In this document: positions 1-5,630 of the stretch, one piece after another
Position numbering within the stretch: the first letter of the stretch is position 1
How the letters are laid out: the number at the start of each line of letters is the position of its first letter
Origin: an uncultured Eubacteriales bacterium
GTDB taxonomy: Bacteria > Bacillota > Clostridia > Christensenellales > Aristaeellaceae
Reading direction: 5' to 3'
Assembly: GCA_944353735.1 (NCBI GenBank)
Contig: CALVPU010000133.1
Location: 1-5,630, forward strand
Length of the DNA: 5,630 nt
Program-made: the position numbers and the translations under genes
The notes under the pieces: model-generated
Databases searched by the model: none
Told to the model about the DNA's origin: nothing
Seen by the model: the letters and a program-made list of their open reading frames with translations, nothing else

Positions 1-1372
1 TGCCATGCGAGCCGAGCACGTTGCCAAAGCGCACCGCCATGCAGCGCATCTTGCTGCGGCGCGCGCAGCACTGCAGCAGCATCTCGGTGATGCGCTTGGT
101 AGCGCCCATGACGTGGGTGGGGTTGACCGCCTTGGCGGTGGACAGCTGCACAAAGCGCTCCACGCCGTGCTCGTCCGCCGACTGCAGCAGGTTGCGCGTG
201 CCAAAGACGTTGTTCTTCACCGCCTCCGCGGGACAGACCTCCATCAGCGGCACGTGCTTGTGCGCGGCGGCGTGGAACACGACCTGCGGGCGGTACGCCT
301 CGAACACGTCGTCGAGCCGCCGGCGGTCGCGGATGGAGCCGATCAGCACCGTTACCGGGCAGTCGCCGCCGTACTTGTGCTTGAGCTCGCACTCCAGCTC
401 GTAGACGCCGTTTTCGTACACGTCGAACAGGATCAGCTGCTTGGGTTCAAAGCGCATGATCTGGCGGCTGATCTCGGAGCCGATGCTGCCGCCGCCGCCG
501 GTGACCATCACGACCTTGCCGCGCAGGTAGCCGCGGATCATCTCCATGTCCAGCGCCACCTCGTCGCGGGAGAGGAAGTCCGACGTATTCAACTCGCGAA
601 ACGCCGCGGCGCTGGGCCGGTCCGCCTCGCCGGGATCGGAGAGGATGCGCGTGCGGCAGCGCGTGCCCTTGCAGATGGAGACGATCTCGCCCAGCCGCTC
701 GCCCTTGGTGCCCGGCACGGCGACGATGATCTCGTCGATCTCCTTGCTCCTGACGATCTCCGGCACCTCGTCGATCGTGCCGCAGACGGGAATGCCGGCG
801 ATGCGCATCTTGCGCTTGAGCGGATCGTCGTCGGCGAACGCCACGGGCTGACCGAACTTTTCGCGGTTCTGCTGGCAGATGCGCGCGGCGTAGACGCCGC
901 CCTCGCCCGCGCCGACGATGAGGATGCGGTCGGCGCTCTCGCCGCTGCGGCGGGCGCGGACGAACTCGCGCAGCAGCTTGTAGGCAAAGCGCGTGGAGCT
1001 GACCAGCAGCATCATGCACATGCCGGTCATCACCAGCACCGGGCGCGACACGTACCACGGCACGACGCGGTTGAGCAGCAGCGTCGCCCCGGCGGACAGC
1101 GCGTACACCAGCGCCAGCCGCATGACCTCCGCCGCACCGGCATAGCGCCAGATCATGTCGTACACGCCGCCGACGATGCTGACCGCGGCGTACACGGCGA
1201 CGATCTCCGGCAGCAGCCCGATCAGCCGCGCGTGCATCGACGCCGACACGCCGCCCTCATACCGCATGCCGATGGCGAGCTCCAGCGAAAAAAAGACGAA
1301 CAGCATGTCCAGCAGAAACAGCAAAAGCCGCCGCATCCACTTGCCTGCCCGTCCATAGAAGAGACGCTTCAA
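1..1372 (-). CDS. Membrane-bound nucleotide-sugar dehydratase/epimerase, CapD/FlaA1/PglF type (3' part missing)
   Basis: Likely acts on UDP-sugars (typically UDP-GlcNAc 4,6-dehydration in the long PglF/WbpM/CapD family) for surface polysaccharide or glycan synthesis at the inner face of the membrane. The 457 visible codons show about four hydrophobic segments (roughly residues 16-36, 52-73, 84-103, 111-127). A first Rossmann-like domain follows with GAGEGG at 154-159. The SDR catalytic domain has the NAD(P) motif TGGGGSIGSE from 291 and the family signature FHAAAHKHVPLME at 366-378. The active-site stretch S-T-A-K-A-V-N-P with V-M-G-A-T-K-R covers about 411-426. Family members are about 600-650 residues, so roughly a quarter lies beyond the left edge. 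I chose TTG at 1372 because GGAGG (1380-1384) lies 7 bases upstream and the first usable ATG (codon 13) would cut into the first membrane segment. Odd: Ala413 replaces the conserved Asp next to Lys414. The family is secure; the exact substrate and activity are not. Confidence 0.9.
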   Translation of the reverse strand, partial: MKRLFYGRAGKWMRRLLLFLLDMLFVFFSLELAIGMRYEGGVSASMHARLIGLLPEIVAVYAAVSIVGGVYDMIWRYAGAAEVMRLALVYALSAGATLLLNRVVPWYVSRPVLVMTGMCMMLLVSSTRFAYKLLREFVRARRSGESADRILIVGAGEGGVYAARICQQNREKFGQPVAFADDDPLKRKMRIAGIPVCGTIDEVPEIVRSKEIDEIIVAVPGTKGERLGEIVSICKGTRCRTRILSDPGEADRPSAAAFRELNTSDFLSRDEVALDMEMIRGYLRGKVVMVTGGGGSIGSEISRQIMRFEPKQLILFDVYENGVYELECELKHKYGGDCPVTVLIGSIRDRRRLDDVFEAYRPQVVFHAAAHKHVPLMEVCPAEAVKNNVFGTRNLLQSADEHGVERFVQLSTAKAVNPTHVMGATKRITEMLLQCCARRSKMRCMAVRFGNVLGSHG

Positions 1373-1376
1373 CAAA

Positions 1377-1384
1377 CCACCTCC
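1377..1384 (-). promoter_or_regulatory. Ribosome binding site deciding a TTG start
   Basis: On the minus strand GGAGGTGG is followed by TTTG and then TTG. The core GGAGG ends 7 bases before the TTG at 1372. A second TTG lies one codon upstream (1375) but would be only 4 bases from GGAGG, so 1372 is preferred. No in-frame ATG lies between this site and codon 13. Confidence 0.8.
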
Positions 1385-1463
1385 GCGCGCATTTCCCGCC
1401 CGAAGCGCGCCGCGCGCGGAACCGGTCGGGTGGAGGATACAAAAAAACTGTATGCTCACCATC

Positions 1464-1491
1464 ATTATACACCGCCCCGCGCAAATGTCAA
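1464..1491 (-). promoter_or_regulatory. Consensus sigma-A/sigma-70-type promoter of the polysaccharide gene
   Basis: Read on the minus strand, TTGACA (1486-1491) is followed by a 16-base spacer and TATAAT (1464-1469). Both hexamers match the consensus exactly. Transcription would start near 1457 and leave a leader of about 85 bases before the TTG start. The spacer is one base shorter than the optimum of 17. The promoter is inferred from sequence only, but such a double exact match in this GC-rich background is unlikely to be chance. Confidence 0.82.
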
Positions 1492-1585
1492 CGCACGGCA
1501 GGTGAAGGTTTGCCGCGGCGGAAACGTCCCACAGCGCGGCGGCGGGCGGCGGCAAAAATCGGGAAACGTAGATTTTTTTCACATT

Positions 1586-1596
1586 TGCCAGTGGCA
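1586..1596. promoter_or_regulatory. Candidate operator, perfect inverted repeat at the iol promoter
   Basis: TGCCA and TGGCA flank a single central G, giving a perfect 11-base palindrome. It covers the place where the -35 region of the iol promoter should be (about 1592-1597, 17 bases upstream of the -10). A repressor or activator bound here would directly control polymerase access. The binding protein is unknown. The site does not obviously resemble the direct-repeat IolR sites of Bacillus subtilis. A 5-base half-site is short, so chance is possible. Confidence 0.4.
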
Positions 1597-1611
1597 TCTG
1601 CGGAACAAGTA

Positions 1612-1620
1612 TGCTATAAT
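1612..1620 (+). promoter_or_regulatory. Extended -10 promoter of the iol operon
   Basis: TGC followed by TATAAT (1615-1620) forms an extended -10 element with a consensus hexamer. The matching -35 is poor: at 17-base spacing stands TGGCAT (1592-1597), while the better-looking TTGCCA (1585-1590) is 24 bases away. A weak -35 with an extended -10 fits a promoter that depends on, or is blocked by, a regulator. Transcription would start near 1627, giving a leader of about 120 bases before iolE. Confidence 0.7.
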
Positions 1621-1705
1621 AAGGTTGAGTTACGATACATACCGGGGCGGTGGGCATGAAGCGGGTTCGGCGCACGGCTTCCGATCGTCGCGTGACGCAA
1701 GATAA

Positions 1706-1733
1706 GGCGCTCGCGCTGGTTTGCGTGCGCGCC
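1706..1733 (+). promoter_or_regulatory. Possible leader hairpin touching the iolE ribosome binding site
   Basis: GGCGCTCGC (1706-1714) can pair with GTGCGCGCC (1725-1733) with one mismatch and one G-U pair, around a 10-base loop. The 3' arm ends at the base before the Shine-Dalgarno AAAGGAGA (1734-1741). Such a stem could affect ribosome access or mRNA stability. In GC-rich DNA a stem of this size can also arise by chance. Confidence 0.3.
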
Positions 1734-1748
1734 AAAGGAGAGATTCCC

Positions 1749-2648
1749 ATGTTTGATTCCAACAAGGTCTTTCTGGGCATCGCGCCGATTGGCTGGTGCA
1801 ACGACGACATGCCCGAGCTGGGCGGCGAAAACACCTTCCGCCAGACCGTCAGCGAGATGGCGCTGGCGGGCTTCACCGGCTGCGAGATCGGGAACAAGTA
1901 TCCGACCGACCCCGCCGTGCTCAAGCGTGAGCTGGACCTGCGCGGCATGCGCGTCGCCTCGCGGTGGTTTTCGTCGTTTCTGCTGACGCAGCCGATCGAG
2001 CAGGTCGAGGCGGACTTCTCCCGCGAACTGGACTTCCTGCAGGCGGTGGGCGCAAACCGCATCAACGTCTCCGAACAGAGCTACTCCATTCAGGGTCAGA
2101 TGGACACGCCCGTGCTGGCGGGCGCGAAGCACGTGATGAACGGCGCCGAGTGGGACCGCCTGTGCGCGGGCCTCAACCGCCTGGGCGCAATCGCGTCCGC
2201 GCGCGGCTTCAAGCTCTGCTACCACCACCACATGGGCACGGTCGTGCAGACCGCGGAGGAGACCGACCGGATGCTCGCCAGCACCGACGCGGACAAGGTG
2301 TTCCTCTGCTACGACACGGGCCACTTCACCTTCGCCGGCGAGGACCCGCTGGCGGTGCTGAAGAAGTACGTAGGCCGCGTCGGACACGTGCACCTCAAGG
2401 ACATGCGCGCGGACGTCGTCGCCCGCGTCGCGCCGGAAAAGATGAGCTTCCTTCAGGCGGTGCGCGCCGGCGCCTTCACCGTGCCGGGCGACGGCTGCGT
2501 GGACTTCGACCCGATCTTCAAGCTGCTCAGCGACGCCGGATACGCCGGCTGGCTGCTGGTGGAGGCGGAGCAGGATCCCGCCAAGGCGGACCCGCTGGAA
2601 TACGCGATGAAGGCGCGCGCCTACATCCGCGAGCACACGGGGCTGTGA
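1749..2648 (+). CDS. iolE: IolE, myo-inosose-2 dehydratase (2-keto-myo-inositol dehydratase)
   Basis: Second step of myo-inositol breakdown: removes water from 2-keto-myo-inositol (scyllo-inosose) to give 3D-(3,5/4)-trihydroxycyclohexane-1,2-dione (EC 4.2.1.44), in the cytoplasm. The 299-residue product matches the usual IolE length. It is a metal-dependent TIM barrel of the xylose-isomerase/AP-endonuclease-2 type. Visible family landmarks are the N-terminal GIAPIGWCNDDMPELGG (10-26), CEIGNKYP (45-52), CYHHHMGT (157-164), CYDTGH (187-192), GHVHLKD (212-218) and LLVEAEQD (269-276); the Glu, His and Asp residues in these are the likely metal and substrate ligands. Start: ATG at 1749 follows AAAGGAGA (1734-1741) at good spacing. 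In-frame starts at 1650 (GTG) and 1656 (ATG) would add about 30 basic residues absent from the family and lack a ribosome binding site. First gene of the iol operon. Confidence 0.95.
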   Translation: MFDSNKVFLGIAPIGWCNDDMPELGGENTFRQTVSEMALAGFTGCEIGNKYPTDPAVLKRELDLRGMRVASRWFSSFLLTQPIEQVEADFSRELDFLQAVGANRINVSEQSYSIQGQMDTPVLAGAKHVMNGAEWDRLCAGLNRLGAIASARGFKLCYHHHMGTVVQTAEETDRMLASTDADKVFLCYDTGHFTFAGEDPLAVLKKYVGRVGHVHLKDMRADVVARVAPEKMSFLQAVRAGAFTVPGDGCVDFDPIFKLLSDAGYAGWLLVEAEQDPAKADPLEYAMKARAYIREHTGL

Positions 2649-2686
2649 GCGGCGGTCTTCCGATAGATGTGCTTTGAACTTTCTCC

Positions 2687-2700
2687 AAGGAGGTTGATCC
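2687..2700 (+). promoter_or_regulatory. Very strong ribosome binding site of iolB
   Basis: AAGGAGGTTGATCC matches the complement of the 16S rRNA 3' end (AAGGAGGTGATCC) almost throughout, apart from one extra T. AAGGAGG (2687-2693) ends 9 bases before the ATG at 2703, which fixes the iolB start there. The in-frame ATG at 2667 has no such site and would translate through this one. Confidence 0.8.
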
Positions 2701-2702
2701 AC

Positions 2703-3506
2703 ATGTACTTTGACAAAACAGTCGCGCGCGGCTACAACGCCTACCTGACCATGGGTTCGTGCGACCACGAAACGGGCATGGACATCGGCCTGCTCGTGAT
2801 GGAGCCGGGCGACGAATATTCGCTCGACGAGCCGGAGAAGGAGATCGCGCTCGACCTGCTCGAGGGCGACGTCGAATTCGCGTGGGATGGGCAGACCGCC
2901 GCCGCCAGCCGGCCGGACTGCTTCCGCTACGACGCCTACTGCCTGCACGTCTGCCGCGGCACGAAGGTCTCCGTCAGGGCGAAGACCCACGCCGAGATCT
3001 ACGTGCAGATGACCGACAACGACCGCGCCTTCGCCAACCGGCTGTACGCGCCCGCGGACGTCATGGTGCAGCACGCCGGCGACAAGGGCGAATTGTTGGG
3101 CTGCATGCGCCGCGAGATCAAGACGTTCTTCGACTATGAATCCGCGCCGTACTCGAACATGGTGCTCGGCGAGGTGCTCAACTTCCCCGGCAAGTGGTCG
3201 AGCTATCCGCCGCACCACCATCCGCAGCCGGAGGTGTACTTCTACCGCTTCGACCATCCGCAGGGCTTCGGCGCGGGCTTCGCCAACGGCGGCATCTATG
3301 AGACCCATCACAACGGCCTGAGCGTCATCAACCACGGCTTCCACTCGCAGACCGCCGCGCCGGGCTACGCCATGTGCTACATGTGGGGCATCCGCCACCT
3401 GCCGGGCGATCCCTGGCGCAAGACGCGCATCGACGACCCCGAGCACGAGTGGCTGTGGAAGCCCGACGCCAACGACCACATTTTCCACATGGAGGGCGAA
3501 GCATGA
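2703..3506 (+). CDS. iolB: IolB, 5-deoxy-glucuronate isomerase
   Basis: Isomerises 5-deoxy-D-glucuronate to 5-dehydro-2-deoxy-D-gluconate (EC 5.3.1.30), the step after ring opening by IolD. The 267-residue product is close to the roughly 270 residues typical of IolB and belongs to the KduI/IolB bicupin family. The C-terminal cupin carries the metal-site signature SSYPPHHHPQPEVYFYRF (167-183), with His171-173 and Glu177 as likely ligands, followed by conserved His residues around THHNG (201-205) and NHGFHSQ (210-216). YMWGIRH (226-232) lies in the last strands. The protein has no signal peptide or membrane segment and should be cytoplasmic. It lies 54 bases after iolE, and its stop overlaps the iolD start (ATGA), so it belongs to the same transcript. 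ATG at 2703 is chosen because of the near-complete Shine-Dalgarno upstream. Confidence 0.95.
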   Translation: MYFDKTVARGYNAYLTMGSCDHETGMDIGLLVMEPGDEYSLDEPEKEIALDLLEGDVEFAWDGQTAAASRPDCFRYDAYCLHVCRGTKVSVRAKTHAEIYVQMTDNDRAFANRLYAPADVMVQHAGDKGELLGCMRREIKTFFDYESAPYSNMVLGEVLNFPGKWSSYPPHHHPQPEVYFYRFDHPQGFGAGFANGGIYETHHNGLSVINHGFHSQTAAPGYAMCYMWGIRHLPGDPWRKTRIDDPEHEWLWKPDANDHIFHMEGEA

Positions 3507-5431
3507 AGACCATTCGATTGACCATGGCGCAGGCGCTGGTGCGCTTTCTGGAAAACCAGTACGTCGCCTATGACGACGTGGAGATCCCGTTCGTCCGCGG
3601 CGTGTTCATGCTGCCGGGCCACGGCAACGTCGTCGGCCTCGGGCAGGCGCTTCTGCAGGAGGCGCACCGCCTGGAAGTCTATCAGGGCAAGAACGAGCAG
3701 GGTCAGGCGCACGTCGCCGTCGCCTTCGCCAAGCACATGAAGCGCAAGCAGATCATGGCGGTGACGAGCTCGGTCGGTCCCGGCGCGGCGAACATGGTCA
3801 CCGCCGCCGCCACCGCCACGGCGAACAACATTCCCGTGCTGATCCTGCCCGGCGACGTCTACGCCTGCCGCCAGCCCGATCCGGTATTGCAGCAGATCGA
3901 GCAGATCAACGATCTGTCCATCTCCACCAACGACGCCTTCCGCCCCGTCTGCCGCTACTGGGACCGCATCGTGCGCCCCGAGCAGCTGATGAGCGCCATG
4001 ATCAGCGCCTTCCGCGTGCTGACCGATCCGGCGAACACCGGCGCGGTGTGCATCGCGCTGCCGCAGGACGTCGAGGGCGAGGCATACGACTACCCCGAGT
4101 CGTTCTTCGCCAAGCGCGTGTGGACGATCGAGCGCCGCCCGGCGACCGACATCGCCATCGCCCGCGCCGCGGAAGCGATCCGCGCGTCCAAAAAGCCCAT
4201 GCTCATCTGCGGCGGCGGCGTGCGCTATTCCGAGGCGCACGACGCGTTCCGCGCCTTCGCCGAGAAGTTCGGCATTCCGTTTGGCGAGACGCAGGCGGGC
4301 AAGAGCGCCATCGTCTGGGACCATCCGCTCAACCTCGGCGGCGTGGGCGTGACCGGCTGTTCCGCAGCCAACGACATCGCCAAAGACGCCGACTGCATCA
4401 TCGGCGTCGGCACGCGCTACACCGACTTCACCACCTCGTCCAAGTGGCTCTTCCGCGAGGACGCGGCGTTCGTCAACATCAACGTCTCCGAATTTCAGGC
4501 GCACAAGATGGACGCCGTGGCGGTCGTCGCCGACGCGCGCGACGCGCTGGAGAAGCTGTCGAAGGCGCTCGAGGGCTATAAGGCCGGCTATGCCGGCGAG
4601 ATCGAGGCCGCTGTCGCCAAGTGGAACCGCGAGTACGACCGCCTCGCCAGCGTCGCCTTCGGCGAGGGCTACGTGCCCGAGATCAACGACGCCAACGCGC
4701 AGTCGGCGTTCCAGTACGCCGAGGACGTCAACGCCCAGCTGACGCAGACCTCGGCGCTGGCGGCCATCAACCGCCTGATCGACACCGACGCCTCCGTCAT
4801 CGGCGCGTCCGGCTCGCTGCCGGGCTGCATGCAGCGCATGTGGCGCGCGCGCAGTCAGGACACGTACAACATGGAGTACGGCTATTCCTGCATGGGCTAC
4901 GAGATCTCCGGCTCGCTGGGCGTGAAGTTCGCCATCGGCGACGACCGCGAGGTCTACGCCATGGTCGGCGACGGCAGCTTCATCATGCTGCACTCCGAGC
5001 TGGTCACCGCCGTGCAGGAGCACAAGAAGATCAACGTCTGCGTGTTCGACAACGCCAGCTTCGGCTGCATCAACAACCTGCAAACCGCGCAGGGCAACCG
5101 CAGCCTGTGCACGGAGCTGCGCTACCGCAACCCCGAGACCGGCAGGCACGACGGCAAGTTCCTGTCCGTCGACTTCGCCGCCATCGGTCGCGCCTACGGC
5201 GCCGTGGGCTACACCATCCGCACGCTCGGCGAACTGGAAAAGGCGATCGAGGAGGCCAAGTCCATCCACGACCGGCCCGTGGTGTTCGACCTGAAGGTGC
5301 TGCCCAAGTCGATGACCGACGGCTACGGTTCCTGGTGGCGCGTGGGTTCCGTCGAGGTCGGCGGCACCGACGCCAACCGCGCCGCGTGGCAGGAGCACCT
5401 CGAGCACGTCCGCGACGCGCGCAAGTACTGA
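3503..5431 (+). CDS. iolD: IolD, 3D-(3,5/4)-trihydroxycyclohexane-1,2-dione hydrolase (ThDP-dependent)
   Basis: Opens the carbon ring: hydrolyses 3D-(3,5/4)-trihydroxycyclohexane-1,2-dione to 5-deoxy-glucuronate (EC 3.7.1.22). The 642-residue product fits the family (about 640). It has the three-domain layout of thiamine-diphosphate enzymes related to acetolactate synthase. The N-terminal pyrimidine-binding domain has the likely catalytic Glu65 in KNEQGQAH and SSVGPGAANM further on. The central domain includes the stretch around CGGGVRYSEAHDAF. The C-terminal domain has the ThDP/Mg motif GDG at 489-491 ending in D516-N517, and EYGYSCMGYEI just before it. The family-typical C-terminal stretch KSMTDGYGSWWRVG is present. 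Start: ATG at 3503 overlaps the iolB stop by four bases and has GGAGGG (3491-3496) just upstream; the ATG at codon 8 lacks this. Translation is probably coupled to iolB. No key residue appears lost. Confidence 0.96.
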   Translation: MKTIRLTMAQALVRFLENQYVAYDDVEIPFVRGVFMLPGHGNVVGLGQALLQEAHRLEVYQGKNEQGQAHVAVAFAKHMKRKQIMAVTSSVGPGAANMVTAAATATANNIPVLILPGDVYACRQPDPVLQQIEQINDLSISTNDAFRPVCRYWDRIVRPEQLMSAMISAFRVLTDPANTGAVCIALPQDVEGEAYDYPESFFAKRVWTIERRPATDIAIARAAEAIRASKKPMLICGGGVRYSEAHDAFRAFAEKFGIPFGETQAGKSAIVWDHPLNLGGVGVTGCSAANDIAKDADCIIGVGTRYTDFTTSSKWLFREDAAFVNINVSEFQAHKMDAVAVVADARDALEKLSKALEGYKAGYAGEIEAAVAKWNREYDRLASVAFGEGYVPEINDANAQSAFQYAEDVNAQLTQTSALAAINRLIDTDASVIGASGSLPGCMQRMWRARSQDTYNMEYGYSCMGYEISGSLGVKFAIGDDREVYAMVGDGSFIMLHSELVTAVQEHKKINVCVFDNASFGCINNLQTAQGNRSLCTELRYRNPETGRHDGKFLSVDFAAIGRAYGAVGYTIRTLGELEKAIEEAKSIHDRPVVFDLKVLPKSMTDGYGSWWRVGSVEVGGTDANRAAWQEHLEHVRDARKY

Positions 5432-5449
5432 TTCGCGATTCTTGGAGCT

Positions 5450-5468
5450 GCCCGCCCCGCGCGGGCGG
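5450..5468 (+). other. GC-only hairpin between iolD and iolG
   Basis: GCCCGC (5450-5455) pairs with GCGGGC (5461-5466) around a 5-base loop; an alternative register pairs CCGCCC (5452-5457) with GGGCGG (5463-5468). No run of T follows, and the iolG ribosome binding site begins only 9 to 11 bases downstream, so it is not a standard intrinsic terminator. It may stabilise the upstream mRNA end after processing or reduce read-through, if it matters at all. Confidence 0.45.
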
Positions 5469-5491
5469 CCCCGTTCAGGAGGAGATTACCC

Positions 5492-5630
5492 ATGAGCAAG
5501 AAACTGAAAATCGGCATCATCGGCGCCGGACGCATCGGCAAGCTGCACGCCAACAACCTCGTCAACCGCGTGCCGGACGCGGAACTGATCGCCATTTCCG
5601 ACGTCTACGCGCCGGCGGCAAAGGAGCTGG
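5492..5630 (+). CDS. iolG: IolG, probable inositol 2-dehydrogenase, N-terminal part only
   Basis: Only 46 codons are present before the right edge. They show the N-terminal Rossmann start of the Gfo/Idh/MocA oxidoreductase family: KIGIIGAGRIGKLHANNL, with the dinucleotide motif G-A-G-R-I-G at 11-16 and an acidic residue at the end of the second strand (ISDVY, Asp37) that favours NAD. IolG oxidises myo-inositol to 2-keto-myo-inositol (EC 1.1.1.18), the first step of the pathway. The assignment rests on this motif plus position behind iolE, iolB and iolD; scyllo-inositol or other Gfo/Idh/MocA dehydrogenases share the same N-terminus. The ATG is supported by AGGAGGAGA (5477-5485). It lies 60 bases after iolD and is probably in the same operon, despite a GC hairpin in the gap. 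Confidence 0.8.
   Translation, partial: MSKKLKIGIIGAGRIGKLHANNLVNRVPDAELIAISDVYAPAAKEL

Larger units (their letters stand above)
1373..1748. other. Divergent intergenic control region
   Basis: This 376-base stretch separates the minus-strand polysaccharide gene from the plus-strand iol genes and holds both their promoters. I see no convincing gene in it. It contains short perfect inverted repeats: ATACA-N7-TGTAT (1437-1453), CGGCA-N10-TGCCG (1496-1515) and TGCCA-G-TGGCA (1586-1596). It also contains two AT-rich patches (about 1437-1470 and 1570-1645) that stand out from the GC-rich genes. The part from 1492 to 1580 shows nothing else I can name. No tRNA, known riboswitch or intrinsic terminator was recognised. 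Confidence 0.8.

Noticed and set aside
1257..1484. 75-codon minus-strand frame crossing the polysaccharide gene start
   Set aside because: It overlaps the real gene in another frame, its start would lie upstream of the predicted transcription start and within the promoter, and the product has no recognisable feature.
1570..1580. T-run read as a terminator for a transcript
   Set aside because: No GC-rich stem precedes it closely in either direction, and both flanking genes are transcribed away from this region.
5..1705. Long plus-strand open frame opposite the polysaccharide gene
   Set aside because: Its translation is low-complexity, rich in His, Ala, Arg and Asp, with no family motif, as expected for the antisense of a GC-rich gene. 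The minus strand gives a clear CapD/PglF-type protein.
1650..1748. 33-residue N-terminal extension of IolE from GTG 1650 or ATG 1656
   Set aside because: No ribosome binding site precedes these starts, the added residues are basic and absent from IolE, and ATG 1749 has a good Shine-Dalgarno.
2667..2702. 12-residue extension of IolB from ATG 2667
   Set aside because: No ribosome binding site upstream, and the extension would translate the near-perfect Shine-Dalgarno that serves ATG 2703.
1614..3488. 624-codon minus-strand open frame opposite iolE and iolB
   Set aside because: It is antisense to two clear enzymes, has skewed composition and no recognisable domain. Scarcity of stops follows from the GC-rich third positions.
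3377..5407. 676-codon minus-strand open frame opposite iolD
   Set aside because: Same reason: a shadow of iolD, with Val/Ala/His/Gly-rich low-complexity translation and no motif. I see no start signal supporting it.
5450..5470. Intrinsic terminator ending the operon after iolD
   Set aside because: The stem is good but no T-run follows, and the iolG ribosome binding site and start come immediately afterwards.

Overview
The window is a GC-rich bacterial fragment with five protein-coding genes around one divergent intergenic region. Strong Shine-Dalgarno sequences (GGAGG-type) precede every gene, sigma-A/sigma-70-like promoters are visible, one gene starts with TTG, and the protein sequences look Firmicutes-like. 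Together these suggest a high-GC member of the Firmicutes (Clostridia-like). That placement is an inference from style, not from a marker gene.

Left part (1-1372, minus strand): the 5' three quarters of a membrane-anchored nucleotide-sugar dehydratase/epimerase of the CapD/FlaA1/PglF/WbpM type (surface polysaccharide or glycan synthesis). It runs off the left edge. A TTG start with an ideal ribosome binding site and a near-perfect promoter on the minus strand support the call. The position of the conserved catalytic Asp in the S-T-D-K motif holds Ala here.

Middle (1373-1748): a divergent control region of about 376 bases. It holds a minus-strand promoter for the polysaccharide gene, a plus-strand extended -10 promoter for the inositol genes, several short inverted repeats that could be operators or hairpins, and a roughly 120-base leader ahead of the first plus-strand gene.

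Right part (1749-5630, plus strand): a myo-inositol catabolism operon in the order iolE - iolB - iolD - iolG (iolG cut by the right edge). The encoded steps are: IolG oxidises myo-inositol to 2-keto-myo-inositol (scyllo-inosose); IolE dehydrates this to 3D-(3,5/4)-trihydroxycyclohexane-1,2-dione; IolD hydrolytically opens the ring to 5-deoxy-glucuronate; IolB isomerises that to 5-dehydro-2-deoxy-gluconate. The later steps (IolC kinase, IolJ aldolase, IolA dehydrogenase) and transport are not in the window. iolB and iolD overlap by four bases, so they are probably translationally coupled.

I see no RNA gene, insertion sequence, CRISPR array or clearly new system. The long open frames opposite the iol genes are explained by the GC-rich codon pattern. 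The points most worth a second look are the altered active-site motif of the polysaccharide enzyme and the unannotated regulatory structure of the divergent region.
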